DNA from: Paraphysomonas bandaiensis
Taxonomy: Eukaryota; Chrysophyceae
Assembly (NCBI GenBank): GCA_965644295.1
Contig: CBFFRP010000339.1
Span: 1-50,510, forward strand
Direction of reading: 5' to 3'
DNA: 50,510 nucleotides
Part shown: piece by piece, positions 9,654 through 22,154 of the stretch
Numbering within the stretch: position 1 is the first letter of the stretch
Layout: each line of letters starts with the position of its first letter
Program-made: the position numbers and the translations under genes
Notes under the pieces: model-generated
What the model was told of the DNA's origin: nothing
The model's database searches: none
What the model saw: only the letters and a program-made list of their open reading frames with translations

Positions 9654-10467
9654 ATGGTGGACGAGTGGACAGTCGTGAAGTCAAAACGAAAGCCAAACAA
9701 AGGCAAGGCCAGAGGTCACAAGGGTTCACATCCACACCCTAAACACCATGACGACACAGATGCTGATATAGACATACATACAGAGAGTGTGTCTCTTGTA
9801 GCCTCCATACAACACATACAGTCACTACTATCACACACAGCATTCCATACAGACACTAATGAGAAAACGAAACATATTATAGACAAATGTGTTACCATCA
9901 TAATGCTCGGTATTGGAAACTTCTCTACATCGAAAACAGCACTGCTTCAGTTGTGTTATGGTCTCTATATATGCAGTCAGATTAAAGACAAACTCACAGT
10001 GAATGCGACTATATATGATCCTGTAATGAGACCATTGGAAATTGAAGTGTGTAAAAGATTAGGTCTGAATACAGTGACAAATTGTAGTCAGGAAATGCAC
10101 ACTGCTACCACGAAGACCCTTTTCTACATGCCGCATTGCCCCTATCTACTATATAGTCAGATACTTTGGGCAAATTGGGGAAGTCGTTTGGAAAATGTTG
10201 TGATACTAGGGAACAGGTATGCTAGATTTCTAATTAGTATCATTGATTTAATGCAAGTACAGTTTCAATTCGTATTCTCTCCGTCGCATGGGTGAGGACT
10301 GCATATCTGATCGTGCGGACTGTGTGCAACGGCTCATGCCTCTCGTCCAAGAAGTTCCTTTATGGCTTGACCAATACAGACGAGATCCTTTTTTAGATAG
10401 ACACTGGGAGCTTTCTCCACTAGAAGGAGCTTTTACAGAACTGAGGTCATTCCTAGTGCTATCGTGA
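9654..10467 (+). CDS. SRR1-like protein
   Basis: Two exons, 9654-10216 and 10263-10467, with a 46-bp GT-AG intron (10217-10262); 255 aa. The join creates VVILGNSF, matching the conserved GNSF segment of the SRR1 family and confirming the splice. Other family signatures are VDEWTVVKSKR at the N-terminus, IIMLGIGNFSTSKTALLQL, IYDPVMRPLEIEVCKRLG, TLFYMPHC and LWANWGSRLENVV. SRR1 proteins are linked to circadian and phytochrome signalling in plants and to heme homeostasis in yeast and animals; the biochemical activity is unsettled. The start is the first ATG after the ATGT microsatellite. The frame stays open upstream through the repeat, so an N-terminal Met-Tyr-Val-Cys extension cannot be excluded but is unlikely to be native. 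Confidence 0.85.
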
Positions 10468-10898
10468 TTCGTGATTAATAATAGTTGCACAGTTTGATGA
10501 TACTTACTACGCCATCAAGGGATAATGAAGGTATTCTATCACTTAGTAACCGACCCACGAAAGAGGATATGGATGCAGCAGCAGCGATGGATTTGGAACT
10601 AATAACGCCGTCCTCATAGGTCGTACACACGTTTGTTCATTATTGTGTAGTGTATATTACTGGATTTAATCGCATAGATTTTCACACACTATAAACGCTT
10701 AGTCTGTGCTTTTTTATTTTTCACTATAATGTCTTAATTAGAAACGAATTAAATAGACACCCAATCGCACGCACCATAGCAATGGCACTATGTATTGTAC
10801 AAATGTGACGTAGTGCTGATTAGACTTGGAGATGATCAATCTATAAAAGCACCAGAACATCTGCTGTGGGCGTAGGAAGATCAGTCAGTAATGAATGC
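10468..10898. other. Intergenic, nothing recognised
   Basis: AT-rich 3' flank of the SRR1-like gene. I see no ORF with homology, RNA gene or repeat here. Confidence 0.5.
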
Positions 10899-11383
10899 CT
10901 TATTATTAGCAATAATAGGCGTTTAAGAGCCAGTGCTTAACTCTGGTATCCTTCTATTTAACGCTACAAAAGTTACTTGTGCTTCACCGTAAGCACAAAG
11001 GCTCAACTACTTTCACTCAAAGCAAACGCAGTGATCAAGCAGAATGTTGATATACCTGACATCTGCTGACATCAGGTTTGTGAGTCCTTAAGATGAACAG
11101 CACAAATGCTTGACTGACTTCAGCAGTTCAGCACGCAGCACAAAATCTGAATGTCCTTGAGGTAGGCCCATTCCCGGATGCCTGTTTATTCGTCAAAGCC
11201 CAAAGACGTCTTACACAAGAGACAACTATTAGTGCCCCTGTACCACACAAGCATTACGCTATGAGTAGGCAGAACAATATCTGCTGACTATATATGCGGC
11301 TCACGTTAGTTTACCAAAGAAATATCTTCGGTACTTATCCCCCAGAACACCTCGAAAAGGTGTGACTCCGACTATGTTGAGGG
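10899..11383 (+). repeat. Interspersed ~490-bp repeat, copy 1
   Basis: Starts at cttattattagcaataatagg and ends at gttgaggg. The same order of blocks (ttaacgctac, cccggatgcctgtttattcg, gacgtctacacaag, ctatgagtgggcagaacaat, cttatcccccag) recurs at 32353-32840 (+) and, reversed, at 31478-31915, with a strongly diverged piece at 20050-20300 (-). No long ORF is conserved and there are no clear terminal inverted repeats. It is probably a non-autonomous transposable element. Confidence 0.82.
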
Positions 11384-11875
11384 ATCGGATAGTAAACTTC
11401 ACCCATACCTAATACTTTGCTGCAGTTTACCCTGCACATTATATAGTATATAGTGATTTTCAAATGTGTTGATTTTCTTCAGTATCAGATATTTTCTCAT
11501 AAATAAAATAATTCTAATCACGAATTTCGACTCAATGATGATGTAGTCGCAGCAGGGGTAATATTCGTCTCGTTCAAAATCGAAGAAAACAATGTGTTTA
11601 ATAATGTGATCCATTTTTTCGCATAGCAGTGCACAGTGTATATAGAAGCGTAATTAATGCATACTACGACACTGCTACAACTAGGGTAACGATGACTCCA
11701 CAGGTATTTGATCAACAAGTGTAGAAGGTAGACACTGATAATTGATCGTGAAAATTACTTACTTATCTGTATTTATCTGCAATTGTTTGCTATGTACTAA
11801 CGTCTAAATATTAGGATTAGAGTATGATAAACCGTTTATATCACCCTTAAATGTAACTGGGAGTGAACGAATTGC
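11384..11875. other. Intergenic AT-rich DNA, nothing recognised
   Basis: No gene or RNA seen between the 490-bp repeat and the hAT element; the short minus-strand ORFs here have no recognisable family. Confidence 0.5.
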
Positions 11876-11883
11876 ATCCCTAC

Positions 11884-12605
11884 CAGAGATAGGGAAATAT
11901 ATATTGTATTGCAATGTATTGTAAAATATATTGATTGGTGGACTGGTCAAATATTCCATCAATATTGTTTCTGTTAAAGTCAATATTATGATAGTCATAT
12001 ATACAGAAAGCTTCTTAACTGTAGGGTAAAGAATATAAGTCCATGTATATAAATCTCCGTTCAGACAGTGATTATTAAAACAATACAGAGGATGACGAAG
12101 CTGAAGTTGGCTATGCGGAAAAATTCTTCAATCGGCTCAAAACTTTAAGAAGCGGAAAGTTGAAATATATAAGTATAGGTGCAGGAGTCATGTAGTATGT
12201 ACTACCAATACATGTGAACTGATTATATCAGTGTTGCATAAAAGTATGCATCCTACTACACTTAATATGCTGTTGTTTCTGAAAGCTAACCGACAGTTGT
12301 GGCCGGATGCAAGCATATTTTTCCGATATGGTGATGATGATGTCACCGATGATGGCTCAGAGGATGAGTATGAGGAAACTTTTAATTAGTTAAGAGAAGT
12401 CGGTTTGATTATCAAGTGACCTTCGACCTTAGACCTCATAATGACAAGTACTAAAAACTAGGGATGTGTTTACTTACTGATTAGTCATACTAATATAAGG
12501 CTATATATTGCAATAGTATTGTAGGGCCGGTTTAAAAAACCCATCAATACTATTGATGGAACGCTATCTAACAATAGAATTGCAATATATTTTTCCCTAT
12601 CCCTG
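11884..12605 (+). mobile_element. hAT-family deletion derivative with TIRs and 8-bp TSD
   Basis: The element begins cagagatagggaaa and ends with the inverted counterpart (ttttccctatccctg), giving imperfect terminal inverted repeats of about 35 bp. It is flanked on both sides by a perfect 8-bp target duplication, atccctac (11876-11883 and 12606-12613), the TSD length of hAT transposons. Inside is the last part of a hAT transposase (12094-12389). At 722 bp it lacks most of the transposase and is non-autonomous. Confidence 0.85.
12094..12389 (+). pseudogene. hAT transposase C-terminal fragment (dimerisation domain)
   Basis: One open frame ends at a TAG (12387-12389). It reads FKKRKVEIYKYRCRSHVV, NTCELIIS, SMHPTTLNMLLFLKANRQLW and an acidic tail ending SEDEYEETFN. 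This matches the hAT C-terminal pattern (S/T-N-x-C/V-E-R-x-F-S ... P-x-x-L-x-x-L-x-F-L-K-x-N-R-x-L-W). Several residues between the ERxFS-like box and MHPTTL appear deleted. It is carried inside the TIR/TSD-bounded element and cannot encode an active transposase. Confidence 0.75.
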
Positions 12606-12870
12606 ATCCCTACATATGTAATCAATGAACGTCGCTATGTTTATGTACGCCCTGGTATGCACTCTGAATCGTGTTCAGCAGTATTTACAAGAAATTAAAA
12701 CTTATTATAATACGGATATTTTATAAGAAAAAATCAAAAGTTTAATGTCTGTAATATCTATTTTACTCTGCATCGGTGCTCGATGATCACCAAATTCATT
12801 ATAGATATGCTTCACTCATGCGACTTTGAACTTGTATATACAAATTTGTCAAATCAGTTAATAATCTGAT

Positions 12871-15800
12871 CTAATTGGTCTTACTAGCAGCAATCATAAT
12901 AGAAAATATCTCCTCCATGTCCATTTTTCGAAATGAATATTTGGTAACAATTCCCCGCAGCGAAAGATTATCTAGTACTAACCAAGCAATAGAAAAAGGC
13001 ACTACGAGTTTCTCAAGAGTAATGCGCACAAGGGTATCGCTATACACAACCACTCTTTCAAGTGCAAGTTCTGATTTCCCGATTTGTTCAGAAAATTCCA
13101 ATAGAAAATCATGAATCGCTGTGGAGTCATATCTCGGGACCAGACTCGGTGCCACGACAACGTCGATCTGATAAAACAAGTCTGACACGCTATCAAAGGC
13201 TGCCATTGCCCCATCAAATTGAAGTCGTCCTCCAAGCAACATTAAGGTTCGACTACAGACTCTCACACATTCATCTAGGCGATGAGATGCAAAAAGCAAA
13301 CCTTGTTCATCCGGCAGGCTACAGAGATACTGAACGATACGCTCAGCAGCGGCAGGATCTACTCCACTGGATGGCTCATCTAGCATCAACATCGATGGAA
13401 AGTTCACATTAGAGAGCAACACTGCCAACTTACGCTTGTTGCCACCACTCAGTGATTTGATTGTGTACGTGAAATACTTTTTGGGCAAAATCGCATACAA
13501 ATCTCCCTCAAATTTCTTCGCTATATCTGGCCTCAAAGATTTACTTCTGAGACCAGAAAAGAGATCGACAGCTTCCTGAACAGTCATGAACTCGAATAAA
13601 CCACCATCTTGCGGTACATATCCCACAGCTCCCGCCCGCCCCAAAAGCCAGTTATCTAGTACACTGTCCATCCCACACAACATAGCACGCCCTTGAACTG
13701 GAATCACTTCACTAGTTGATAGCGCTTTGAAAAGAGTACTCTTTCCTCCGCCGTTGATCCCCATGAGAGCAATTCGCTCCCCGATACTAACATTTACATT
13801 AAGCTCCTTTATGATTGGCCGGGAGGCCCCTCTGTATGAAACACTCAGATTATCACATTGCAAAAGTGGCCGATCATTTCTGCTGCCGGATTTAAAACTT
13901 CTGGCTGCTATGGAAGGCCCCCCTCCCATAGTATATGACTCAGAATCAAGCTGTTCCGATAAGGTGCGACTGAGACGACTACCGCAGTATTCTGCATCTG
14001 AGCTAGAACTAAAACTGCAAGCTTTCTTCATGGAAGATATATCCGTATTCCTTTCAATATCTTTCCCATCAGCGGAAATCACGGTAGGCGGAATCGAGCT
14101 GTACGCCCATGTACTCTGTGAACGAGAGGCCATGTGAATATAGTGCTTAATAGTCTCTTGTATAGAAATATCCGATGGTAATCGAACGCGATTCCGTGTC
14201 CTATCCACACACCAGTGAAACCCATCCGAAACAGAGCACAAACTCCTGTAGCAGAAACAGACAGCTGGATAGTAATACATATCTACAAGTATTGTAATAG
14301 TAAGATAAGCAAACACTTGAATGACCATCGCCACCAATGGGGCGTGCATATCACTCCAACTGGTGCTGCCCCCCTTCGCAAGAATACCAACCGATTTTCC
14401 ATACTGCCGCACGTATCTGGAAAACATTTCAAATAAGCACGATGAGAGAGCGTATGAAGGGGATATCCATGTCAACAAGACTGAAATCTGGACATATGGT
14501 TCTTCACTGTGCAGCGCTAAAAACAACTTCAAAAACAATCCCCCACATATGGTTGTGACCAGAGAAATAAGTTGAGACGATATTTGATCTGTTGAAACAA
14601 CAGCAAAAGCATAATTTGCCGCAACAGATGCATGTGCATATGCCGTGAGTGCAACAAGGAACATTACTCCCGGTAGGGGTTCACTGTCAAAGAAAAAGCT
14701 CTCTATGGGCGCCCCTCCAATCCAAATGGCAGCGTATATACTGAGCAGAGATACCACAAGCATTTGCGAGTCGGCTATGAAATTGGATATCCAATACAGG
14801 GCTGGCGATACACCGCACAAGTGAATCTGCGTTTTTACACCGGTGGACTTACTGGAAGTGATAAACTTCAATATCATGGTCGAAGTCATCAATATATACA
14901 ACACAATCATCAGAGCACCTAGGTATCCACGCTGCATGTACATAGGACTAGATGTGTTGGCATCATCGAACGGGTGACTGAAGAGTCGATATGTTTTTTG
15001 GGCGGACTCCAAATTACATGTACGCGCAGACTCGTTGAAGCGAGAATATTTGGTTCCGTATATAAAAGGTGCGACTTCCTTTAAAAATATTGGAGCGCCA
15101 TGGTCGGTTGTTACATTAGTCATCATTGTGAGATTAGCATGCAGAGATTGATATGACGTAACAATTAATGCAGTACGGTCAGAGAAGCTGTCGTTTCTAG
15201 TGCTATTACGCTCGCTTTCAATGGTAATTTCTATTGATGATAGCTCGTTGCAGAACGCTATTCTATCGGTCCTGTTTATTTCACTCGATGGGATGTGTAC
15301 ATCAAAGAGAGAGGCTGCATATCGGACATGGCTATCGAAATCTATCTCTGTGACATTGTTCAAGCCTATACTAGAGTTGCAAACGACGCTCTGTAAGGCA
15401 TAAAACGCATCGTACACATCCGTCACTGGTAGTTTTAAGGCATCATCAGTGATTCGTACAGTTGATTGAAGCCATTGTGGAACTGTATCATCGACAACGA
15501 AGGATGCCCATCTATTCTTCGTTCCATGGTTAAAATACTCTTCATAAAGTGTGGAAAACATATCATCAGAGCTGACAGATCCCATCCAAGTCAAAGAGTC
15601 TCCTAAAAACTCTTTTAATTGTCCATAACCCTTATACATCTTTCTCGACTTCTCAATATCCACAAGATGTACACCAGAGTGCGCCTGGTTACTTAAATCG
15701 GAGCCAGAGAATCCTATACCAGAATTTACACTGCTGACATTTGTGCCAGTGCCAACAAGTATCTCTCCAACATCCCCAAGGGTAGAGCTCGTCAATTCCA

Positions 15801-18800
15801 ACAACGGATATTCAACATCACTGCAGAAAAACACTAACACTAAAACGATGAGGAAAGGTAACAGTATGTGAGACAATAAAAATTGAGAAAAGTGAGCACG
15901 AATTTCAATCATGCGCAAATTCATCAACAAACCCATTCTCTTGAAACTCTGACCTAAGAATGATTCAGATATCGCACGGTGAATCGAAAACGACTGTGAT
16001 CCCTCTGAACTACCTCCTTTCGTCTCCGCCTCATCGAAACTACATGAACTAGCAACAGAGTACTTTCGCTCTGTGATATCATACATTCTACTCAGCGAGC
16101 TGTACGCATTAGGAGATACGACACTCCAATCAATAAGGCCATGATTCTCGAGTGTCACAACAAAGCGCCGAAACTCTTCCACGCTATCTTGCGTAAACAA
16201 TGGAATGTACCACAAGTGCAACCCAACCTCCTTGTTCATTGCAGCCTCTGGTGAATAGTTGAAGACTTCTCTTCCTCCTATCTCGCGGCAGTGTGGGAAG
16301 CGGCTAACGAACATTTCTCGCACAGCTGGATTGCATGTAGAGAACTCCACATGGTTCGCAGAGCCGTCAACACGAGTCCCTAGACTTTTCTTTTCTTCAT
16401 TTGAATGACCGTAATATCTATCAGTCTTACTTTCGCTGCTAGAGTGCAAATCAGACAGTGCACCATTGAAAGTTAAACTGTGTTCATTTAGAAACCAAAC
16501 TCGATCACTTATGACTTCTACATCGTCAATATGATGTGTCGATATTAAGACCGCACATCCACTTTTACGTGCAAGAATGCCCTTCCGTACCAATTCTCGA
16601 GTGTATGAATCACACCCGGAAGTCGGTTCATCTAGTAGGAGTACTTTTGGATTTCCCAGACATGCCATTGCAAGTGACAGACGGCGCTTCATACCCCCAG
16701 ATAAAGCGTGGGCGTGTTTATCTGCATGCTCCACTAAATCTAATTGAGAAAGCAGCAGAGATATCTCTCCACTGGACTCTCCTAAACTCTCACTAGTCGT
16801 CATACGTCGTTGTTTTGATATCGCCGCCCGGTCCACACCCAGCAAATACGAAAACATTTCAAGATGCTCGCGGACAGTCAAATAATCGTACAGAGAGTCC
16901 GTTTGGGCGCACCATCCGAGCAAACGTCTGTGCTTCCGCATTCTTCTCGGTGAAGGTCCTTTCCTGTCCCGAGCATACATCACTGTACCAGTGTAGTTCG
17001 AGTCAAATCCACCCAATATTCGCATTAAAGTTGTTTTCCCTGGAATAGACATTACGGATGATTCGAAATCCAAAAACTAAAGCAACTTACCTGCGCCATT
17101 ACTGCCAAGAAGGGTGGTCACAGAGCCAACCAACAGGTCTGCATCGACATCCTTAAGCACCTCCACAGGGGATCCATCAAATAGCTCGTATGACTTGCAC
17201 AGTTTGGACACCATAAGTCCGATAGAGTCACTATCTCGTCTTGGCAATTGCGCAAATGTACTACTTTCTTTATGCTGATAGTTATCTGCTACTGGGGTTG
17301 AAGTACTCAATGCACTGTTCTGTGAGCGCAGCCAGTCGAAGGCGTAGAACCCAATGCGATTTAAATGAAATAGTCCCTTAGGATGCACTTTTATATCCGT
17401 CGCGCCGTAAGACGCATTCGTACACGCAGCAGATGACAAACGAAGTTTGGAGGGATCAACATACAACTTTGGAGCTACACGATACTCTTTAGATGACACT
17501 ATGAGAGCAATGACAAAGTATATTACGAAGTCGATGCCAAGTATAAACGTATACACCCAAATAGGAGCACCAGATACAACTGCAAGTGTGTTCCATCCCA
17601 GTGGAGAATGTAAAGCTTCCATAGAACACAGAAGCCGTGCGACCATCACAATTGCGCTCGGAGGGAACAAGCACAGAAGTATTTCCATTGGCAACGAACG
17701 TTGCACATCATATGCCTGGAATGTAGAATTAAAGTCAGTAGGAACACAACAAAATAAAATCTACATACCAGATCATAATAAAGCATTCCTGGGAGCATTG
17801 TTAGAAATACCACAGTAGGGACGACAATAACAGCGGCTTCTGCCCTTTTCACGGCTGTGCTTATAATAATGGCGACAGGCCCTAAAATTAAATCAAAACT
17901 ACATCAAAGAAAAATATGACAAAGCACAAGCAATTAACCTAGGGCGAATCCAAACAGTAGGAAGTTTATTGCTGGTACTATCGGGTCAGTATAGTCCAGT
18001 ATGAGGCAGAAGAAAATATATGCAGCTATCGACGGAAGCAAAGCAAGGACACATGCACTTGTCACCCATGCCATGGTGCAAGACCGAATGTTGATCCCAG
18101 GTAGAGAAAACAAAGAGTCGAATTGCCCGCCTGTTGCGTCTCGACAGAAATATCCGGCAACGAGTGCTGGTGGAAGAGAAAAGTACACAACTAGAACGGT
18201 TGCTATCATAACAGCCAGTTTGTGCCAAAACACATCCATGGTATATCCACGAGTAGGATACGCTCTGTCATAAACAGGAACTTGCAACATTGGACGTGGA
18301 GCTCGTAGCTGCATAATATAGTAAGAGTGAGATCAGATCACAGACTTTTGGATCATCACCTGTGAAGATATATTATACACACTGCTGTACAGATCATCAG
18401 TTGTATTGGCACGTAGAATTCCCGCTGCCACTAGTTTTGAAAGAGTAGCAGGTTCAAGGGGGTCGAGTCTTTCCGAAACAAAAGATGATTCCGAAAACGC
18501 ATGCGAATTCAGCAGTGGACCACCCATTCCTAATGAACTGAAGAAGTTTTGAATCTCAAACTGCATTGTCAAGAACCCTGACGTAAAATATAACAGCTGC
18601 CCGGCCTGCGCACGAGAAACCCGACTTCCTTGCTTTCTTGGAGACCAGCTGAGGCAACGTATACGGTCATACGCCAGATCTAACTATAGACACAGACACT
18701 TACATAGTGTTTCTGGAGTCTGGAATACTCGACGGGTGAAATCGGAGAGTCACAGACGGTCCTACTAATTCTAATTCTTCTCTCGATAGTGAACTTACAT

Positions 18801-19655
18801 TTTGTGGACACACATTGTGCTTGTTAACTATTTCTAAAAGTACCCAGACTTTATCACAGCAATGTCCTGCCCTGGTTGCGCGGTACATAGACCTGTAAAT
18901 TCGTACATCCATATCCTACAATGTATCACAAGATAGAAACCATACACTGCAAAGTCTACAGACCTTTATTATCCTTGAGGTTTTCTTCATGTGTGAAATA
19001 AAACTCCGAGTCCAGCAGTTGTCGGGACTCACACGTATCTGAAGATCACGGACTTGCAAAAATGATCCGAACTGACCTCGTAGAAAAGATGACTTCATGA
19101 TTTCGTCTTTCATATTCGAGTTCAGATTTTGATTAACGAAATCTGATGTTTTTACATAATCGTCAAGACCAAACAATGGAAGACCATTCATCATTATGCT
19201 ACTGAGTAGACGGGCAAGATTTTTAGTATTCACAGGGTCGTTGTGTTTGACAGGGTCTAATAAACGAAAAAGGATACTACTCGGTGAAACCCCACCTATA
19301 CTGTCATAGTAGTAGTCTGAGTCTTCATCTGTATTGGGGTAGTACGGTTTGCATTTAGTTAGCGCTGCATGAGGATGATATCTGTGAGTTTTTACATCAA
19401 TACCACTACACGTGATATCAAAGGATAACTTCGAGAATGTCTGCATATCCATAAGAGAATGCAAGTAAAACACTATGAGCGTACCTTGTCTGATGAATAA
19501 ACAGAACTCATTCGTCCTGATGATAACCACATAGCATACAATACAGAGAAGAGCACCAGAGAGCTCATAATAAAGAAACGTCTATTTAAATGCTTCCTGT
19601 GGATAGATGTCAAATTATAATACGTCAGAGCTTTCACCACCGCAAGAGTGGACAT
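12871..19655 (-). CDS. ABCA-family full-length ABC transporter
   Basis: Eight exons: 19655-19485, 19440-18964, 18915-18704, 18648-18360, 18308-17939, 17881-17769, 17715-17091 and 17039-12871, joined over 44 to 57-bp GT-AG introns. The sum is 6,426 nt, 2,141 aa. Order is TMD1-NBD1-TMD2-NBD2. The first membrane helix is near aa 30-50, followed by a large extracellular loop and a helix cluster (about aa 395-660). NBD1 has GSNGAGKTT (Walker A, split by the last intron, about aa 747-755), LSGGMKRRL, VLLLDEPTSG and STHHIDD. TMD2 starts near aa 1140 with a loop of about 300 aa rich in N-glycosylation motifs. NBD2 has GINGGGKST (about aa 1850), VPQDGG, LSGGNKRKL, LMLDEPSSG and ASHRLDE. Both ATP sites look intact. 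ABCA proteins usually move lipids across membranes; the substrate is not predictable. The ATG at 19653-19655 is the first in frame. A run of Ser/Asp/Glu before NBD2 is probably a linker. Confidence 0.93.
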
Positions 19656-20874
19656 GGCTAATTCTCTCACTGTTCCAATCAATCTCTGTTTCTTATAATA
19701 CCATCAATATAAACAATTAATGCATATAGTGTATGTGTATCTATATATATATGTAGGAGTCCATATGTATGTATAGATAGGCATGTAATCAATTCACTTC
19801 ATCTTTTAAAAGAAGTCGAAGTCATGGATGTGTTTCTTCCAATGATCTCCAGTACCAAGAGAATACAATGTGTATTCTACAGTATTCTATCATGTACTGC
19901 TGTATTATATACAACAGTACACTTGTGGATAGACGTATGTAGCAGTACACAATGAATAGGGACAAAAGCACATACAATCATATATCTAGATATCTCCATT
20001 TACCACTATATATATGCAACTTGTGTTAAGTTACAATAACAAGGAGTTAAGATACTCCCAAATAGAGATAAACTGAGCCCTTTTGTGGTGTTTTGAGGGA
20101 TAAATACTGTAGATAATGTTTTGTAGACAAGATATACTGTTCCCCCCACTCATAGTCTAACGCATGTGCATACAAGGAAGAGAAATATATATTTTTTGTA
20201 CAGAGTTCTTTGACTTTCAGGATATTTGGGGCTTTAGGCCGCCTGGTGAAAGTAGGTATCCGGAATGAGTTGGTCATACTGCCTTTATAGATTAGGAAAA
20301 AGCATGTGATTTGGCTGAAGCACACAACACAACTCGTTGAAAGTCCCCACAGCAAAGTAAACTTTTATGTTGAGTTGAGCACTTACCGCTGTATGCAATA
20401 GTAAATAGGTGAATATTAAAGTATGTTCAGTGTCGCGCGAGCTGTTAAATTGGTTGCGACAACTTACTAACTAGGATAGGATGGTCCCCACTAAAATGTA
20501 GAGATTTTGCTGTGGTGATATACGATTATTGGATATAGTATTCTACAGCTAGGGTATGCCCATCATGTACTGGAAAAAGGTGTATAAAAATCAAATTTTG
20601 CAGTAGAGGTGGGTAGCATGTAGCAAAAGAAATTCATACATAGTAAACAATAAAGAGAAAGAGTAGCAATAGGATTAGAGACTAAATATATTAAAAGCTC
20701 AGATTTTAAGTTCTAGTAAAATGGTACCAGATATTCACAGGAATATTGCTGTATAAGGTGATTACATCCTCTATAAAGTATTTCGAAATATGAACAGTAC
20801 CTGCCAGTTCGGTGAGTACATATCATCTCTATGAACTATATCAGTACAGGGTAAATATGTTGGGGAAAATATAG
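19656..20874. other. Intergenic, with a diverged copy of the 490-bp repeat
   Basis: No gene recognised. 20050-20300 carries a strongly diverged reverse-orientation piece of the interspersed repeat (shared core around cactcatagtctaacgca and gcatgtgcatacaaggaa). 19730-19760 is a short tatatatgta microsatellite. Confidence 0.5.
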
Positions 20875-22154
20875 TCATGGTAAAAATGTCGTTTTGCTGG
20901 AAGTATAGGGACTGGGTATATTGCGAATAGAGTTCGCATCAGTGTTTGATTGTTTGAAAAGAGATTTCTTAGTGCGCACATATCCTGCGGTAGCCGGACG
21001 GGACCGTATATTCGGCGTGCTTTGACGTCCATGTGGAACACTATCCACTGTCCTTCGCTGGAGTCGTGTATCTGATCTGCTCATGCGCATCGTGGATACA
21101 ATGCTTTTGTTGTTCGTGTCTCTAAAGCCAGACTTCGATGGCAGAAAAGGGGTAGGGGCAGTGCATCCATCCGCGTCTTCACCTCGCTTCAAGCAGCACG
21201 ACCACGCCATCTGCCAGTCAGTGAGCTCCGACCGGCGCTATTTTAGAGATCAATATATTAATAAACAGCAGAGTTGGTAGCGCACAAGATCACTCACGTA
21301 TACACCAGTGTGATACTTCTGCGACTGGCTAATTTTCTGCAAAGTAGCTGTTTCAGTTGGAGCTGGTGAGAAGATAGAAGGTGTCGTACAACCGGAGAGT
21401 TTGCGATGCCCTCCACTTCGAGGCATAAAGCGTTCGTGATCGTCCTTTAGTTTCCGTACAATCGCTGTGGCACGCTCAACCTGTCAGAAACTGTAAGAAT
21501 GAGGTGTACATATATTCATGATACAAATGCTAAGGTTCAGACATGTACCTTTCGCTTCAGTTCTAGTCCCTCACTCTTCACACTGACAAGCTTTTCGGAC
21601 AGGCCTTTCTGTCTCTCTGATGCTTGGGTACGAATCAGCTCGTGTTCCAAAAGTGCATGTTCTCGCTTCCTCTCAGCTTCTATCCCCTGGAGAATAGATA
21701 GGCTAGAACTAAGATCCTTGAGCGACCGTTGCATATCATCCACTTCCTGTTGAGATACAGATACCTGAACGGACATGAATTTAAGCCTTCGTTTGTTGCA
21801 CTCTATAAACCTTAGTGAGTAATTCCGCCAGCTGCTGCGTGTTCTTCTGACATCCTTTTTTCGAACATGCTGTGGTCGAATTCCTGTTTTCATCCGCAGT
21901 ACCTATCATAGAGTCATGTGTGCGTACACCTGAACCTATTTGCTTTTTCTCTTCAGAACCTCTCAAATTCTGCATCACAACACATCTTAAATGGGAGAGC
22001 ATAGACACAACGGCCTCACCAGCGCAAAAGGGATCGAAGAGGGATCAAGGTGTGATATTCTATCCACAGGTGACTTTCGCCATTCTTCATTGTATACTTC
22101 TGAATCTAATCGAGAAAATGTCTCCCATGCTGTCTTACTATCAGCAAGTGACAT
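20875..22154 (-). CDS. Unknown coiled-coil protein, five exons
   Basis: Exons 22154-22020, 21969-21811, 21764-21549, 21480-21298 and 21237-20875, with GT-AG introns of 50, 46, 68 and 60 bp, give 351 aa in one frame. I do not recognise the family. The middle (about aa 100-230) is a coiled coil with heptad-like spacing (QQEVDDMQRSLKDLSSSL, EAERKREHALLEHEL). The last 120 residues are Ser/Thr/Arg-rich and look disordered (SRSDTRLQRRTVDS, RSRPATAGYVRTKKS), a style seen in cytoskeletal or ciliary adaptors; that is only an impression. The start is the first in-frame ATG (22152-22154). Part of the gene (about 21478-21770) was copied to 35495-35750 as a pseudogene, which also supports it as real transcribed-type sequence. 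Confidence 0.65.

Noticed and set aside
9206-9678. Long Met-Tyr-Val-Cys and His-Thr-Tyr-Ile reading frames
   Set aside because: A tetranucleotide repeat of ATGT has no stop in any of these frames; the ORFs follow from base composition.
19656-19682. Nine-codon N-terminal extension of the ABCA protein
   Set aside because: The extension would start at TTG; the first ATG is at 19653-19655, giving a sensible cytosolic start.
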